A DNA stretch of 64,000 nucleotides from Natronohydrobacter thiooxidans. Lineage in GTDB: Bacteria > Pseudomonadota > Alphaproteobacteria > Rhodobacterales > Rhodobacteraceae. This document shows, in pieces, positions 41,672 through 53,775 of the stretch; positions within the stretch are counted from its first letter, which is position 1, and the number at the start of each line of letters is the position of its first letter. The DNA lies in assembly GCF_001884735.1 (NCBI RefSeq), contig NZ_MJAP01000001.1:124001-188000 (forward strand), read 5' to 3'. Position numbers and translations under genes: made by a program. The notes below the pieces were generated by a model. That model saw nothing but the letters and a program-made list of their open reading frames with translations. It was not told the DNA's origin and made no database searches.

Positions 41672-44320
41672 ATGAGCAATCCCAACTGGTGGACCCTTCC
41701 CGCAGATCAGGTGCTGGAGGGGCTGAAAACATCGCGCGACGGTCTGGACAAGGCACAGGCCGAGGAACGGCTGGCCGCGCATGGCCCGAACAAACTGCCC
41801 GAGGCCCCGCGCCCCGGCGCGCTGATCCGGCTGGCGCGGCAGTTCAACAACCTCTTGATCCTCGTGCTGATCGGGGCGGCAGCGATCACGGCGGCTCTGG
41901 GGCATTGGATCGATACCGGGGTGATCATGGCCGTGGTGATCATCAATGCCGTGATCGGCTTCGTACAGGAAGGCAAGGCCGAAGCGGCCCTTGAGGCGCT
42001 GCGCGACATGCTCGCGCCCAGGGCCAATGTGATCCGCGCGGGCGAGCGGATGAGCATTCCCGGCAGCGATCTGGTGCCCGGCGATGTGGTGGTGCTGGAA
42101 GCGGGCGACAAGATCCCCGCCGATCTGCGCTGGCTGGAACTCGCGGGGCTGACGGTCGAGGAAGCGATCCTGACCGGCGAGTCGGTGCCAGTGCGCAAGG
42201 CGCTGGATCCGGTCGGTGCAGAGGCCGCGCTGGGGGATCGCAGCTCTGCCGGGTTCAGCGGCACGATGGTGGCCGAGGGCACCGGTTCGGGCGTCGTGAC
42301 TGCGACCGGCGGGCAGACCGAAATCGGGCGGATCAGCACGTTGATGGCCGGGGTCGAGACGCTGAAAACCCCGCTCATTCAGCAGATGGAGGTGTTTGCC
42401 AAGGTTCTGACCGGATTCATCATGGCGCTGGCCGCCGGGATTCTGGCCTTCACCATGCTCCTGCGCGACATGGCCTTCTCGGAAGCTTTCATGATCGTCG
42501 TGGGCCTTTTTGTCGCGGCCATTCCCGAAGGGCTGCCTGCTGTGCTGACCGTGACACTCGCGATTGGTGTGCAAAGCATGGCGCGGCGCAACGCGATCAT
42601 CCGCCGCCTGCCGATCATCGAGACACTGGGCGCGGTCTCGACCATCTGTTCGGACAAGACCGGGACATTGACGCGTAACGAGATGATGGTGGCGTCAGTG
42701 GTGACCGCGCGCGATCTGGTTACTGTCACCGGGCAGGGCTACGCGCCCGAAGGTGATTTGTCAGGGGGCGACCGGAAAACACTAGCCGCAATCGGACGGG
42801 TCGCGGCGCTGTGCAACACGGCGGCGCTGGTCCGGGGCGATGCGGGCTGGCGGGTCGAGGGCGATCCGATGGAAGGCGCGCTTCTGGCCTTTGCGGGCAA
42901 ACTGGGCGCAGCCGTAGATGCCCGCCCGCGCCCGGATGCGAGTATCCCGTTTGACGCCCGCTATCGCTATATGGCGGTGCTGCAGGACGGGCTGGTGCTG
43001 CTGAAAGGCGCGCCCGAACGGGTGATGGCGCATTGTGCCTCGCAGATGGGGCCAGACGGGCCAGAGCCGCTGGACAAGCCCTATTGGGACGCGGCCAGCG
43101 CGAAGATCGCAGCACAGGGACAGCGCGTTCTGGCCTTTGCGCAGATGCCCTTTGACGGGGGCGAGTTGTCGCATGACGCCGTGTCCGAAGGGCTGATCCT
43201 CTTGGGCCTTGTGGGTCTGATCGACCCGCCGCGGGATGAGGCGATCACCGCAGTCGCCGAGTGTCATCAGGCGGGGATTTCGGTGAAGATGATCACCGGC
43301 GATCACGCGGGCACAGCGGCGGCGATTGCGCGCCAGATCGGGTTGCGGCAGACCGACCAGGCGCTGACCGGGGCCGATATCGACCAGATGGATGACTGCG
43401 CGCTGGAAGGGGCGATCCGGCGCACCGATGTCTTTGCCCGCACCTCGCCCGAACACAAGCTGCGGCTGGTGCAGGCGCTGCAGGCGCGCGGGCAGGTTGT
43501 GGCGATGACCGGCGACGGGGTGAATGACGCGCCCGCACTCAAACGCGCCGATGCGGGCATAGCGATGGGGCAGAAAGGGTCCGAGGCCGCGCGCGAAGCG
43601 TCGGATTTCGTGCTGGCCGATGACAATTTCGCCTCGATTGCCGAGGCGGTGAAACAGGGGCGCACGGTCTATGCCAATCTCAAGAAGGTGATCGCCTTTC
43701 TGCTGCCGGTGAACGGGGGCGAGTCGATCTCATTGATCATCGCGGTCCTGTTCGGGCTGATGCTGCCCATCACGCCCTTGCAGATCCTGTGGGTGAATAT
43801 GGTCAGTTCCGTGGCGCTGGCGATGTCGCTGGCCTTTGAGCGCCCCGAGGCGGCAATCATGCGCCAGCCCCCACGCCGCGCCGATGCGCCGATCCTGTCG
43901 CGATTCATCCTGTGGCGGGTGTTTCTGGTCTCGATCCTGTTTGCCATCGGGATTTTCGGGCAATTCGCGCTGGCGCAGGTGCAGGGCGCAAGCGTGGAAG
44001 CGGCGCGCACCATGGCGCTGAACACGCTGGTCGCGATGGAAGTCTTCTACCTGTTTTCCGTGCGCTTCCGGCATGGCTGGTCGCTGACCTGGGCCGGGGC
44101 GAAAGGCACGCCTGCGGTACTGATCGCGGTCGCGCTGGTCGTGGTGTTGCAGGCCGGGTTCACCTATCTGCCGGTCATGCAGGCGCTGTTCGACACTGTG
44201 GCGCTCTCGCCGGGCCAGGTGGCGCAATGCGCTTTCGCAGGGGTGGTGCTGCTTCTGGTGCTGGAGTTTGACAAGCATGCCGCAGCGCTGTGGAAGCGGC
44301 GGGGTGTGGCCCAGGCGTGA
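41672..44320 (+). CDS. P2-type cation-transporting ATPase
   Basis: A protein of 882 residues. Order: cation-ATPase N domain, four membrane helices with PEGLP in the fourth (AAIPEGLPAVLTV), phosphorylation site DKTGTLT, LTGES in the actuator domain, KGAPERVM in the nucleotide domain, MTGDGVNDAPALK hinge, and six C-terminal helices. Helix 5 retains a Asn-Gly-Gly-Glu cluster (PVNGGESI). Helix 6 has NMVSSVAL where calcium pumps have NxxTD, so the Asp of the second calcium site is absent; the ion is uncertain. The PEGLP Glu is kept. Confidence 0.88.
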   Translation: MSNPNWWTLPADQVLEGLKTSRDGLDKAQAEERLAAHGPNKLPEAPRPGALIRLARQFNNLLILVLIGAAAITAALGHWIDTGVIMAVVIINAVIGFVQEGKAEAALEALRDMLAPRANVIRAGERMSIPGSDLVPGDVVVLEAGDKIPADLRWLELAGLTVEEAILTGESVPVRKALDPVGAEAALGDRSSAGFSGTMVAEGTGSGVVTATGGQTEIGRISTLMAGVETLKTPLIQQMEVFAKVLTGFIMALAAGILAFTMLLRDMAFSEAFMIVVGLFVAAIPEGLPAVLTVTLAIGVQSMARRNAIIRRLPIIETLGAVSTICSDKTGTLTRNEMMVASVVTARDLVTVTGQGYAPEGDLSGGDRKTLAAIGRVAALCNTAALVRGDAGWRVEGDPMEGALLAFAGKLGAAVDARPRPDASIPFDARYRYMAVLQDGLVLLKGAPERVMAHCASQMGPDGPEPLDKPYWDAASAKIAAQGQRVLAFAQMPFDGGELSHDAVSEGLILLGLVGLIDPPRDEAITAVAECHQAGISVKMITGDHAGTAAAIARQIGLRQTDQALTGADIDQMDDCALEGAIRRTDVFARTSPEHKLRLVQALQARGQVVAMTGDGVNDAPALKRADAGIAMGQKGSEAAREASDFVLADDNFASIAEAVKQGRTVYANLKKVIAFLLPVNGGESISLIIAVLFGLMLPITPLQILWVNMVSSVALAMSLAFERPEAAIMRQPPRRADAPILSRFILWRVFLVSILFAIGIFGQFALAQVQGASVEAARTMALNTLVAMEVFYLFSVRFRHGWSLTWAGAKGTPAVLIAVALVVVLQAGFTYLPVMQALFDTVALSPGQVAQCAFAGVVLLLVLEFDKHAAALWKRRGVAQA

Positions 44321-44413
44321 GCCGGAAGGCGGGCATTGGCGTTTCGGCTGCCATTCGGGGTGGCGAAACGCGCGAAGCAGCGCAGCGACTCCCGTGTCCG
44401 GGGGCGAGTACCA

Positions 44414-44436
44414 GCGCGCCGGCTTTTGCGGCGCGC
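44414..44436. terminator. Weak hairpin between the ATPase and dioxygenase-like genes
   Basis: GCGCGCCG (44414-44421) and CGGCGCGC (44429-44436) are inverted repeats with a seven-base loop. There is no good T tract, so it is only a possible terminator between the convergent genes. Confidence 0.35.
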
Positions 44437-44440
44437 CGGA

Positions 44441-45349
44441 TCACGCGATCTTCAGCGCGGGCAAGCGCGCCTCGATCTGCGCACGCTCGGCCTCATATTG
44501 CGGCGGAAGCTTCAGCGCACGGCCAAGCCGGTCCATCGGTTCGTCCACGTCAAATCCCGGCCCATCCGTGGCAATCTCGAACAGCACACCGCCGGGTTCG
44601 CGGAAATAGATCGACCGGAAATACTGGCGGTCTTTCACCTCGGTCACGCGCTCGCCCCGCGCCAGCAAGGCCGTGCGCAGCGCCTCCTGATGCGCCGCAT
44701 CCCGCGCGCGAAAGGCGATATGATGGATCGTGCCCGGACCGGGCCGCGCCTTGACCGGCGCATCGGCGCACCACAGATCAACCACCCGCCCCGCAGCATT
44801 CCCCGGCAGCATATAGCGCAGCCGCCTGCCCCCCGCGCCGCGTTCCTCACCCACGAATTCATACCCGAAAACCTCGGTCAGGATCGCCGCAGTCGGCGCC
44901 GGATCCTCGATCCACAGCGTCACCGAATGAAAAACGCCCCAAGGTCCGGCCTCCGCATCCGCGATCAGCTCGAACACCTGCCCATGCGGGTCCGTGACCG
45001 ACAGAACCTGCGCCCCGAAACGGGTGGAGATGCTGCCGCCCAGCATGGCCTGCCATTCGGGCAGATCTGCAGGCGCAACCGCATAGGCATATGCCAGCGC
45101 CGCACCTGCACCCGCCTGCCCCTGTCCACGGTCTTCGCGGTTGAAAAAGGTCATCACCGAACCGGGCCGGGCATCCTGCGCCCCGAAATAGAGATGATAC
45201 ATCTGCGGCGCATCGAAATTCACGGTTATCTTGATCAGCCGGGTTTTCAGAACCCCGGTATAATAGTCCAGATTCTCCTGCGCCGGGCCGGAAATCGCGG
45301 TCACATGGTGCAGACCCGCAATCGGGGTCTTGAGCTGCGGGTCAGACAT
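44441..45349 (-). CDS. Glyoxalase/VOC-fold protein, ring-cleaving dioxygenase-like (MhqO type)
   Basis: A protein of 302 residues with two VOC-fold halves. The N-terminal half has IAGLHHVTAISG with a first-strand His, YYTGVLKTRLIKIT, and FFNREDRGQG; the second half has HSVTLWIEDPA, HHIAFRARD and FREPGGVLFEIATDGPGF with the metal-ligand Glu. This is the pattern of the MhqO/MhqE-like ring-cleaving dioxygenases, which act on quinone- or hydroquinone-type rings. Start at MSDPQLKTPI; a much longer frame passes back through the upstream spacer. It is divergent from the ABC transporter ATPase. Confidence 0.8.
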   Translation of the reverse strand: MSDPQLKTPIAGLHHVTAISGPAQENLDYYTGVLKTRLIKITVNFDAPQMYHLYFGAQDARPGSVMTFFNREDRGQGQAGAGAALAYAYAVAPADLPEWQAMLGGSISTRFGAQVLSVTDPHGQVFELIADAEAGPWGVFHSVTLWIEDPAPTAAILTEVFGYEFVGEERGAGGRRLRYMLPGNAAGRVVDLWCADAPVKARPGPGTIHHIAFRARDAAHQEALRTALLARGERVTEVKDRQYFRSIYFREPGGVLFEIATDGPGFDVDEPMDRLGRALKLPPQYEAERAQIEARLPALKIA

Positions 45350-45395
45350 ACTAGGCTCCATGGCAAGATCGGTTCCCTGTGAGGATAGGGCCAGC

Positions 45396-46115
45396 ATGGC
45401 CAGAATACACGAAAAACCCGCCAACAGCGCCTGTGCCGCAGCGCACAGCCCGGCGTTGGAGCTGCATGAGCTGCACAAGGGCTTCGACAGCGCCGAAGGC
45501 CGGGTCGAGGTCTTGCGTGGCGTCTCGCTTTCCCTGCCGCGAGGCACATCCATGGCGCTGACCGGCGAGAGCGGCAGCGGCAAATCGACATTGCTGCATA
45601 TCGCGGCGGGGCTGGAACAGGCCGATGGCGGACGCATCAGCCTCGCCGGTCAGGACATGACCCGCGCCAGCGATGCCGCACAGGCGCAGATGCGGCGCGG
45701 GCAGGTCGGGCTGATCTTTCAGCAGTTCAACCTGATCCCCTCGCTGACGGTCGGGGCCAATCTGGCCTTTCAGGCGCGGCTTGCAGGGTGCCATGATGCA
45801 GGCTTCACCGAGAGGCTAGCCGCGCGTCTGGGGCTGGACGGGTTGGCGAGGCGCTACCCCGAACAACTCTCGGGCGGGCAGCAGCAGCGCGTGGCCATTG
45901 GCCGCTGTCTGGCCGCGCGCCCCGCGCTTGTGCTGGCCGATGAACCGACCGGCAATCTCGATGAGGCCACGGGCGATGCCGTGCTGTCACTCATGCTGGC
46001 ACTGACCGCCGAGGCCGGGGCGGCGCTGCTTCTGGTCACGCATTCCCCGCGCCTAGCCGCGCGTTGCGACGGGCGTCTGCATCTGCGCAAGGGCCGGATC
46101 GAGGCCAGCCCATGA
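45396..46115 (+). CDS. LolD/MacB-type ABC ATPase (AttE-like)
   Basis: A protein of 239 residues. Walker [12 protein letters not shown]-loop [10 protein letters not shown], signature [16 protein letters not shown], Walker [15 protein letters not shown] and H-loop LVTHSP are all present. The start at MARIHEKP is chosen. This type of ATPase drives mechanotransmission permeases of the FtsX/MacB family, not classical importers. It overlaps the permease gene by ATGA, and with that gene and the AttH-like gene forms a coupled three-gene operon. Confidence 0.9.
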   Translation: MARIHEKPANSACAAAHSPALELHELHKGFDSAEGRVEVLRGVSLSLPRGTSMALTGESGSGKSTLLHIAAGLEQADGGRISLAGQDMTRASDAAQAQMRRGQVGLIFQQFNLIPSLTVGANLAFQARLAGCHDAGFTERLAARLGLDGLARRYPEQLSGGQQQRVAIGRCLAARPALVLADEPTGNLDEATGDAVLSLMLALTAEAGAALLLVTHSPRLAARCDGRLHLRKGRIEASP

Positions 46116-48496
46116 CGCGCATAGTGCTTTCAGCACTCCTGTCGCATTGGCGGCGCAACCGGTGGCAACTCGCGATGCTGCTGACCGGGCTGGCGCTGGC
46201 CACCGCACTCTGGTCAGGCATTCAGGCGCTGAATGCCGAGGCGCGTGCGGCCTATGCCACCGCCGAAGGATTGCTGGCCGAAGGCAGTGCTGCACGGCTG
46301 GAACACCCCACCGGGCGCATGGATCAGGCCGGGTACCTGCGCCTGCGCCGCGCAGGCTGGCTGGTCTCGCCGGTGATCGAGGGTCGCGCAACTCTGGGAG
46401 CGGCGCGCGTCACCCTTCTGGGGATCGAGCCACTGACCGCGCCCGCGACCGCAGGCCCCGCGCTGGCCACAGCGGATCTGCAGGCTTTCCTCGCCGGGCA
46501 GGGTTTCGCCCATCCCCAGACCCTGCGCGAAATCGGCGCGACCGGGCGCGAGTTGCGCGCCTCTGACGCCGTGCCCGTAGGCACGGTGCTGCTGGATATC
46601 GGCACGGCCCAGCGCCTGCTCGGGCTGGCGGGGCAGATCACCCGCCTGACCCTCGCCCCCGACCAGCCTGCAGGGCTGGTGCCGCTCGCCACCCTTGCCC
46701 CCGATCTGCGCCTGACCCCGCCGGGTGAAGGTGCAACGCTGGGCGGGCTGACCGACAGTTTCCACCTGAACCTGACCGCCTTTGGCCTGCTGGCTTTCGC
46801 AGTGGGCCTGTTCATCGTCCATTCCGCCGTCGGCCTTGCCTTCGAGCAGCGCCGCGCCATGTTCCGCACATTGCGCGCGCTGGGCGTGCCGCTGCGCCAT
46901 CTGGCGGTCTGTCTGGCGGGCGAGATGCTGCTGTTTGCGATCCTCGCAGGCGCATTCGGGCTGGTGCTGGGCTATCTGCTGGCCGCAAGCCTTCTGCCCG
47001 ATGTCGCGCTCACCCTGCGCGGGCTTTATGGTGCACCGGTCCCCGGCAGCCTGCAGTTCAACCCGCTCTGGGCACTGGCAGGTTTCGCCATGACGCTGGC
47101 GGGGACGGCGCTGGCGGGGGCGCAGGCGCTCTGGCGGCTCTGGCACATGCCGGTTCTCGCGCCCGCGCAGCCCCGCGCCTGGGCGCATGCCTCCGCGCGC
47201 GGCATGCGCCTGCAAGCTCTGCTCGCCCTGATACTGGCCGCGCTTGCCGTCACGCTCGCCCTCGCGGGCGACTCGCTCGTCACCGGCTTCGCGCTTCTTG
47301 CCGCTGCGCTGCTCGCCGCCGCGCTGACCGTGCCGCTTCTTCTCGCGCTTGGTCTGTCACTGGCGGAAAAACAGGCACGCAGTCCGGTAGCGCAATGGTT
47401 CTGGGCCGACAGCCGCCAGAACCTGCCGCGCCTCTCGCTCGCGCTCATGGCGCTGATGCTGGCACTCGCCGCCAATATCGGCGTCGGCAGCATGGTCGCC
47501 AGTTTCCGCGCCACCTTCATCACATGGCTGGATCTGCGTCTGGTGGCCGAAGTCACCGTCATCCCCGACAGCCCCGCGCAGGCCAATGCGCTTTACACTT
47601 ACCTGACCCCGCGCACCGATGCGATCCTGCCCATGCAGCGGGTGGAGGCGACCCTTGCAGGCCAGCCCGGCCAGATCTACGCCATGCGCGACCATGCCAC
47701 GATCCGCGACAACTGGCCCCTGATCGACCCGGTGCGCGAGGTCTGGGACCGGCTGGCCGCAGCCGAGGGCGTGCTGGTCAATGAACAACTCTACCGCCGC
47801 GCCGGGCTGGCCACAGGGGATATGCTCGATCTGCCGGGGATCGGCGCGCTGCCCATCCTTGGCGCCTATCCCGATTACGGCAACCCTCTGGCGCAGGCCG
47901 CGCTGACCGAGACCCTGTTCAGAGCCAGCTACCCCGACACGCCCATCCGCCAATTCGCCCTGCGCACCAAGGACGCACCCGCGCTGATCGCGGCACTACA
48001 GGACGAGTTCGGCCTCTCCGCCACCCAGATCACCGATCAGGCGCAGGCCAAGGCGCTCTCGCTCGCGATTTTTGAGCGCACCTTCCTGATCACCGGCGCG
48101 CTGAATGTCCTGACCCTCTCGGTTGCAGCGCTCGCGCTCTTCGCGGCCCTTGTCACGCTGGCCGGAATGCGGCTGGCGCAACTCGCGCCGCTCTGGGCGA
48201 TGGGTCTGACCGCACGCCGACTTGCCGGGCTGGAACTCGCGCGCGCGCTGGTACTCGGCGCTGCGACACTGGCGCTGGCCCTGCCGGTAGGGCTGATGCT
48301 GGCGCAGGTGCTGCTTGCGGTGATCAATGTGCAGGCTTTCGGCTGGCGTCTGCCGCTGCAGTTCTTCCCCGCCGACTGGGCGCGCCTCGGTCTCTGGGCG
48401 ATGCTCGCGGTTTTCGCCGCCGCAGCCCTGCCCGCGCTCCGGCTCTGGCGACAGGGGCCTGCACAATTGCTCAGGGTATTCGCCCATGAACGCTAG
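46112..48496 (+). CDS. Large FtsX-type ABC transporter permease (AttF/AttG-like)
   Basis: A protein of 794 residues. A helix near residues 15-35, a soluble extracytoplasmic domain (about 40-230), three helices ([17 protein letters not shown] onward), a long middle helix pair, a second extracytoplasmic domain (about 480-650), and three C-terminal helices ([17 protein letters not shown] onward). Two FtsX-like repeats in one chain suggest that a fused protein does the work of two permeases. The last 11 bases overlap the AttH-like gene. Substrate unknown. Confidence 0.83.
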   Translation: MTRIVLSALLSHWRRNRWQLAMLLTGLALATALWSGIQALNAEARAAYATAEGLLAEGSAARLEHPTGRMDQAGYLRLRRAGWLVSPVIEGRATLGAARVTLLGIEPLTAPATAGPALATADLQAFLAGQGFAHPQTLREIGATGRELRASDAVPVGTVLLDIGTAQRLLGLAGQITRLTLAPDQPAGLVPLATLAPDLRLTPPGEGATLGGLTDSFHLNLTAFGLLAFAVGLFIVHSAVGLAFEQRRAMFRTLRALGVPLRHLAVCLAGEMLLFAILAGAFGLVLGYLLAASLLPDVALTLRGLYGAPVPGSLQFNPLWALAGFAMTLAGTALAGAQALWRLWHMPVLAPAQPRAWAHASARGMRLQALLALILAALAVTLALAGDSLVTGFALLAAALLAAALTVPLLLALGLSLAEKQARSPVAQWFWADSRQNLPRLSLALMALMLALAANIGVGSMVASFRATFITWLDLRLVAEVTVIPDSPAQANALYTYLTPRTDAILPMQRVEATLAGQPGQIYAMRDHATIRDNWPLIDPVREVWDRLAAAEGVLVNEQLYRRAGLATGDMLDLPGIGALPILGAYPDYGNPLAQAALTETLFRASYPDTPIRQFALRTKDAPALIAALQDEFGLSATQITDQAQAKALSLAIFERTFLITGALNVLTLSVAALALFAALVTLAGMRLAQLAPLWAMGLTARRLAGLELARALVLGAATLALALPVGLMLAQVLLAVINVQAFGWRLPLQFFPADWARLGLWAMLAVFAAAALPALRLWRQGPAQLLRVFAHER

Positions 48497-49538
48497 GATC
48501 CTCACCCTGACAGCCCTGCTGCTCGCCCCCAATGCCCATGCCCAGGGCTTCGCCGGGCTCGGCACCGATGCGGAAGGCTTCGCCATCCCCGAACGCGGGC
48601 GCGCGCTGCACTTCCCCGCCGACCATGGCCCGCACCCGGAATACCGCATCGAATGGTGGTATCTGACCGCGACGCTGACCGGCGCGGATGGTCAGGATTA
48701 TGGCGTGCAATGGACGCTCTTCCGCTCTGCCCTCGCGCCCTTCGAGGCCGAGGGTTGGGACAGTCCGCAAATCTGGATGGGCCATGCGGGCCTGACCACG
48801 GCGAGCGCGCATTTCAGCGCCGAACGTTTCGGGCGCGGCGGCGTGGGGCAAGCCGGGGTCACGGCAGAGCCCTTTGCCGCATGGATCGACGACTGGCACA
48901 TGACCAGCACCGCCCAGCCGGATCAGGACGCGCTCGACCGGCTCGACATCCATGCACGCGGGTCGGATTTCAGCTTCACGCTGGATTTCACCGCCGAAGG
49001 GCCGCGCGTGCTGCAAGGCGATCAGGGCTATTCTGTGAAATCCCCGCAGGGACAGGCCAGCTACTACTATTCCCAACCTTTCTACACGGTCACAGGCAGG
49101 CTCGACCTGCCCGAAGGCCCGGTCGCGGTCACGGGGCAGGGCTGGCTTGATCGCGAATGGTCCAGTCAGGCTCTCTCCGACGATCAGTCCGGCTGGGACT
49201 GGGTCTCGCTGGCTTTCGATGACGGGCATCGGATGATGGCGGCGCAGGTGCGCGGGCGCCAGACCTTCACCGCAGGCACATGGATCACGCCCGAGGGGCA
49301 GGCGACCCCCCTGCCCGACGGCGCCGTGCAATTCACGCCCCTGCGCCACACGCGCCTCAACGGGCGCGACGTGCCGACCCATTGGCAGATCGACTGGCCC
49401 GAGGGCGGGCTGTCCATCACTACCGAACCGCTGAATCCACACTCCTGGATGGATCTGTCGGTGCAATACTGGGAAGGGCCCCTGCGCTTCACCGGCAGCC
49501 ATAGCGGGCGCGGTTATCTGGAGATGACCGGCTACTGA
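48486..49538 (+). CDS. AttH-like lipocalin-type secreted protein
   Basis: A protein of 350 residues with a signal peptide (residues 1-19, ending APNAHAQG). The mature part has the AttH/carotenoid-hydratase-like pattern: HPEYRIEWWYLTATL, ASAHFSAERFGRGGV, WHMTSTAQP, GQGWLDREWSSQALS and GWDWVSLAFDDG. Despite this fold similarity the sequence context is that of the AttH component of an AttEFGH-type system, not carotenoid synthesis. It is coupled to the ATPase and permease genes. A long perfect hairpin begins five bases after its stop codon. Confidence 0.8.
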   Translation: MNARILTLTALLLAPNAHAQGFAGLGTDAEGFAIPERGRALHFPADHGPHPEYRIEWWYLTATLTGADGQDYGVQWTLFRSALAPFEAEGWDSPQIWMGHAGLTTASAHFSAERFGRGGVGQAGVTAEPFAAWIDDWHMTSTAQPDQDALDRLDIHARGSDFSFTLDFTAEGPRVLQGDQGYSVKSPQGQASYYYSQPFYTVTGRLDLPEGPVAVTGQGWLDREWSSQALSDDQSGWDWVSLAFDDGHRMMAAQVRGRQTFTAGTWITPEGQATPLPDGAVQFTPLRHTRLNGRDVPTHWQIDWPEGGLSITTEPLNPHSWMDLSVQYWEGPLRFTGSHSGRGYLEMTGY

Positions 49539-49543
49539 GCCGC

Positions 49544-49620
49544 GCCCGCCTGCCTGCCCTTCAGGCGGCGCGCAAGGGTGGGTGGGGGGGGCGCGACGGC
49601 TGAAGGGCAGGCAGGCGGGC
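49544..49620. repeat. Long perfect inverted repeat with a G-quadruplex-type loop
   Basis: Bases 49544-49564 and 49600-49620 form exact 21-base inverted repeats (beginning GCCCGCCTGCCTGCC and ending GGCAGGCGGGC). The 35-base loop holds GGGTGGGTGGGGGGGG (49576-49591), four runs of three or more G separated by single bases, which fits a G-quadruplex. It lies between the AttH-like and fadH genes. Terminator action is possible but there is no clear U tract. Confidence 0.75.
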
Positions 49621-49643
49621 AGATGACGCCGCGTTTCTGGTGA

Positions 49644-51710
<2,067 letters not shown>

Positions 51711-51721
51711 CGCGACCAGAC

Positions 51722-51750
51722 GTAAGGTGCGTGGTCAGCACGCACCCTAC
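51722..51750. repeat. Dispersed palindromic repeat, third copy
   Basis: GTAAGGTGCGTGGT (51722-51735) and AGCACGCACCCTAC (51737-51750) are near-inverted repeats (two mismatches), matching the copies at 3956 and 28944. It lies between the convergent fadH and pbpC genes, four bases from the pbpC stop. Confidence 0.8.
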
Positions 51751-51753
51751 CAC

Positions 51754-53775
51754 TTACCGCAACTCCACCTGCACCCGCGCGCCACGCCCCTCTGCATCCA
51801 CCACCGAGAGCGTCACAAAGCCCGGCCCTTCCAGCATCAGCCGCGCCTCGCGCTCATGGCTTGCCGTCAGCACCGGTGCACCATTGGCAAACCATGTGAA
51901 GGGCGCGCGCCCCCGCTCCACCCGCGCCAGCACGCCCCCCGATATGACACGCAAGGCAGCACCCTCGGGCGGAAAGGCCAGTTCCGGGGCGTCACTTGCC
52001 TGCGCCACCCGCGCGCCGAACCGCTGCAAGGGGGCGGGCAGATCCGCATGGGCCAGCACCAGCGTCGCAGGCGGCGCGGGCGGCAGGGGCACCGGCCCCG
52101 CCCCCAGCCGCGCAAAGATCTCGAACAGCAGGGGCGCGGCCATATCCACCCCGAACATGCCTGGCACCGGCGCCCCATCCGCGCGCCCGACCCAGACCCC
52201 CGCCACATGCGCCCCGTCATAGCCCAGCGCCAGCGCATCGCGATGCCCGTAGGATGTGCCCGTCTTGAAGGCCAGCCGCCAGTCCGGCAGCCGCGCCGGG
52301 CGCGGGGCATCGGCCAGAATATCACCCAGATGCCAGGCCGCTTCGGCACTCATCAGCCTTTGCCGCGCCAGCATCTGCGGCGCGGTCGCGGACAGATCCA
52401 CCGCCTCGCCCCCCCGCGCCATCGCCGCATAGAGCTGCACCAGCCCTTCCAGCGACACGCCCAGACCGCCCAGCGAAACCGCCAGCCCCGGCGCATCGCC
52501 GGGCACCACGGCGCTCACCCCCGCCTGTCGCAGCGCCGCCATCAGCCGCGCCGGCCCCAGCGCCTGCGTCAGCTCCACCACCGGCAGGTTCAATGACACC
52601 TGCAACGCCTCGCGCGCACTCACGGGGCCGCGAAACATGCGGTCGAAATTCTGCGGCGCATAGCCCGCAAACCGCGCAGGCCGGTCATTCAGCAGCGTTT
52701 CCGGATGCGCCAGCCCATCCGAGAAGGCCAGCCCATAGACCAGAGGTTTCAGCACCGATCCGGGCGAGCGCAAAGCCTGCGTCATATCGACAAAGCCCTG
52801 CCGGCGCGGGTCGAGATAATCGCCAGAGCCAACCGAGGCGAGCACCGCACCGGATTGCGGATCAGCCACCATCAGCGCGACAGTGGCCTGCGTGGGCAGA
52901 TCGCGCAGCGCCCCGCGCGCCAGATCCTCCAGCGCGATCTGCAACGGCCGGTCGAGTGTCGTGCGATGGATGCGCCGATCCGGTTCCGCCGCGCGCAGAC
53001 GGTCCCCCAGATGCGGCGCATGGGCCGGGAAGGAACGGCGCGCCATCGGCACGGCCTCGCGCAACGCCCCCTCGTAAGTCTCAACACTGATCACCCCCGC
53101 AGCCTGCGCCCGCGCCAGCACCCGGTCCCGCGCAGCCCGCGCGCGTTCCGGGTGGCGGTCGGGCTGACGCGCGGCGGGGCTTTGCGGCAGCGCGATCATC
53201 AGTGCGGCCTGCGCTTCGGTCAGCCGGTCCGCTTCGCGCCCCAGCCAGGCGAAAGTGCCCGCGCGCAGCCCCTCAAGGTTGCCGCCCATCGGCGCGTGAT
53301 GCAGGTAGAGCGCAAGGATTTCCTCTTTCGACAGCGCCCGCTCCAGCGCCAGGGCCAGCCGGATCTGGCGCAGCTTGCCCGCCCATGTCCCGGTCGGCCC
53401 CTCCTCGATCAGCCGCGCGACCTGCATGGTCAGGGTGGAGCCGCCCGAACTGACCCGCCCCCGCAGCAGCGCCTGCCCCCCGGCCCGCAGCAGCGCCAGA
53501 GGGTCAACGCCGCCATGCCGGTAGAAGCGCTTGTCCTCATAGGCCAGCAGCATCGCCAGATAGGTCTGGTCCACGCGGCCCGCATCCACCCCCAGCCGCC
53601 AGCGCCCATCGGCGACCGTATAGGCGCGCAAGAGCGAGCCGTCCCGCGCCAGAACCTCGACCGAGGTCTCGGGCACCAGCGGCGGCAGTTCCGTCCGCGC
53701 CACCCAGACGGCCAAGGCAGCCCAGAGGCCAAGGGCAAACCCACCCCCGGCAATGGCCCGGCGCCAGCGCCTCAC
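51754..53775 (-). CDS. pbpC: Penicillin-binding protein 1C
   Basis: A protein of 673 residues. A membrane anchor (residues 9-26) is followed by the glycosyltransferase domain (LAYEDKRFYRHGGVD, SSGGSTLTMQVARLI, ALYLHHAPMGGN) and a transpeptidase domain with Ser-x-x-Lys (SPGSVLKPL), SLN and KTGT (FKTGTSYGHRDA). A C-terminal PBP1C-type domain of about 90 residues completes it. It overlaps the alpha-2-macroglobulin gene by ATGA, the usual partner in Gram-negatives, and is thought to help repair the wall after attack. Confidence 0.93.
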   Translation of the reverse strand: MRRWRRAIAGGGFALGLWAALAVWVARTELPPLVPETSVEVLARDGSLLRAYTVADGRWRLGVDAGRVDQTYLAMLLAYEDKRFYRHGGVDPLALLRAGGQALLRGRVSSGGSTLTMQVARLIEEGPTGTWAGKLRQIRLALALERALSKEEILALYLHHAPMGGNLEGLRAGTFAWLGREADRLTEAQAALMIALPQSPAARQPDRHPERARAARDRVLARAQAAGVISVETYEGALREAVPMARRSFPAHAPHLGDRLRAAEPDRRIHRTTLDRPLQIALEDLARGALRDLPTQATVALMVADPQSGAVLASVGSGDYLDPRRQGFVDMTQALRSPGSVLKPLVYGLAFSDGLAHPETLLNDRPARFAGYAPQNFDRMFRGPVSAREALQVSLNLPVVELTQALGPARLMAALRQAGVSAVVPGDAPGLAVSLGGLGVSLEGLVQLYAAMARGGEAVDLSATAPQMLARQRLMSAEAAWHLGDILADAPRPARLPDWRLAFKTGTSYGHRDALALGYDGAHVAGVWVGRADGAPVPGMFGVDMAAPLLFEIFARLGAGPVPLPPAPPATLVLAHADLPAPLQRFGARVAQASDAPELAFPPEGAALRVISGGVLARVERGRAPFTWFANGAPVLTASHEREARLMLEGPGFVTLSVVDAEGRGARVQVELR

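Noticed and set aside
40949..42574. A 541-codon minus-strand frame
   Set aside because: It runs antisense to the canonical SDR and the ATPase, both of which have strong motifs; composition is His/Gln/Arg-rich as in other shadow frames.
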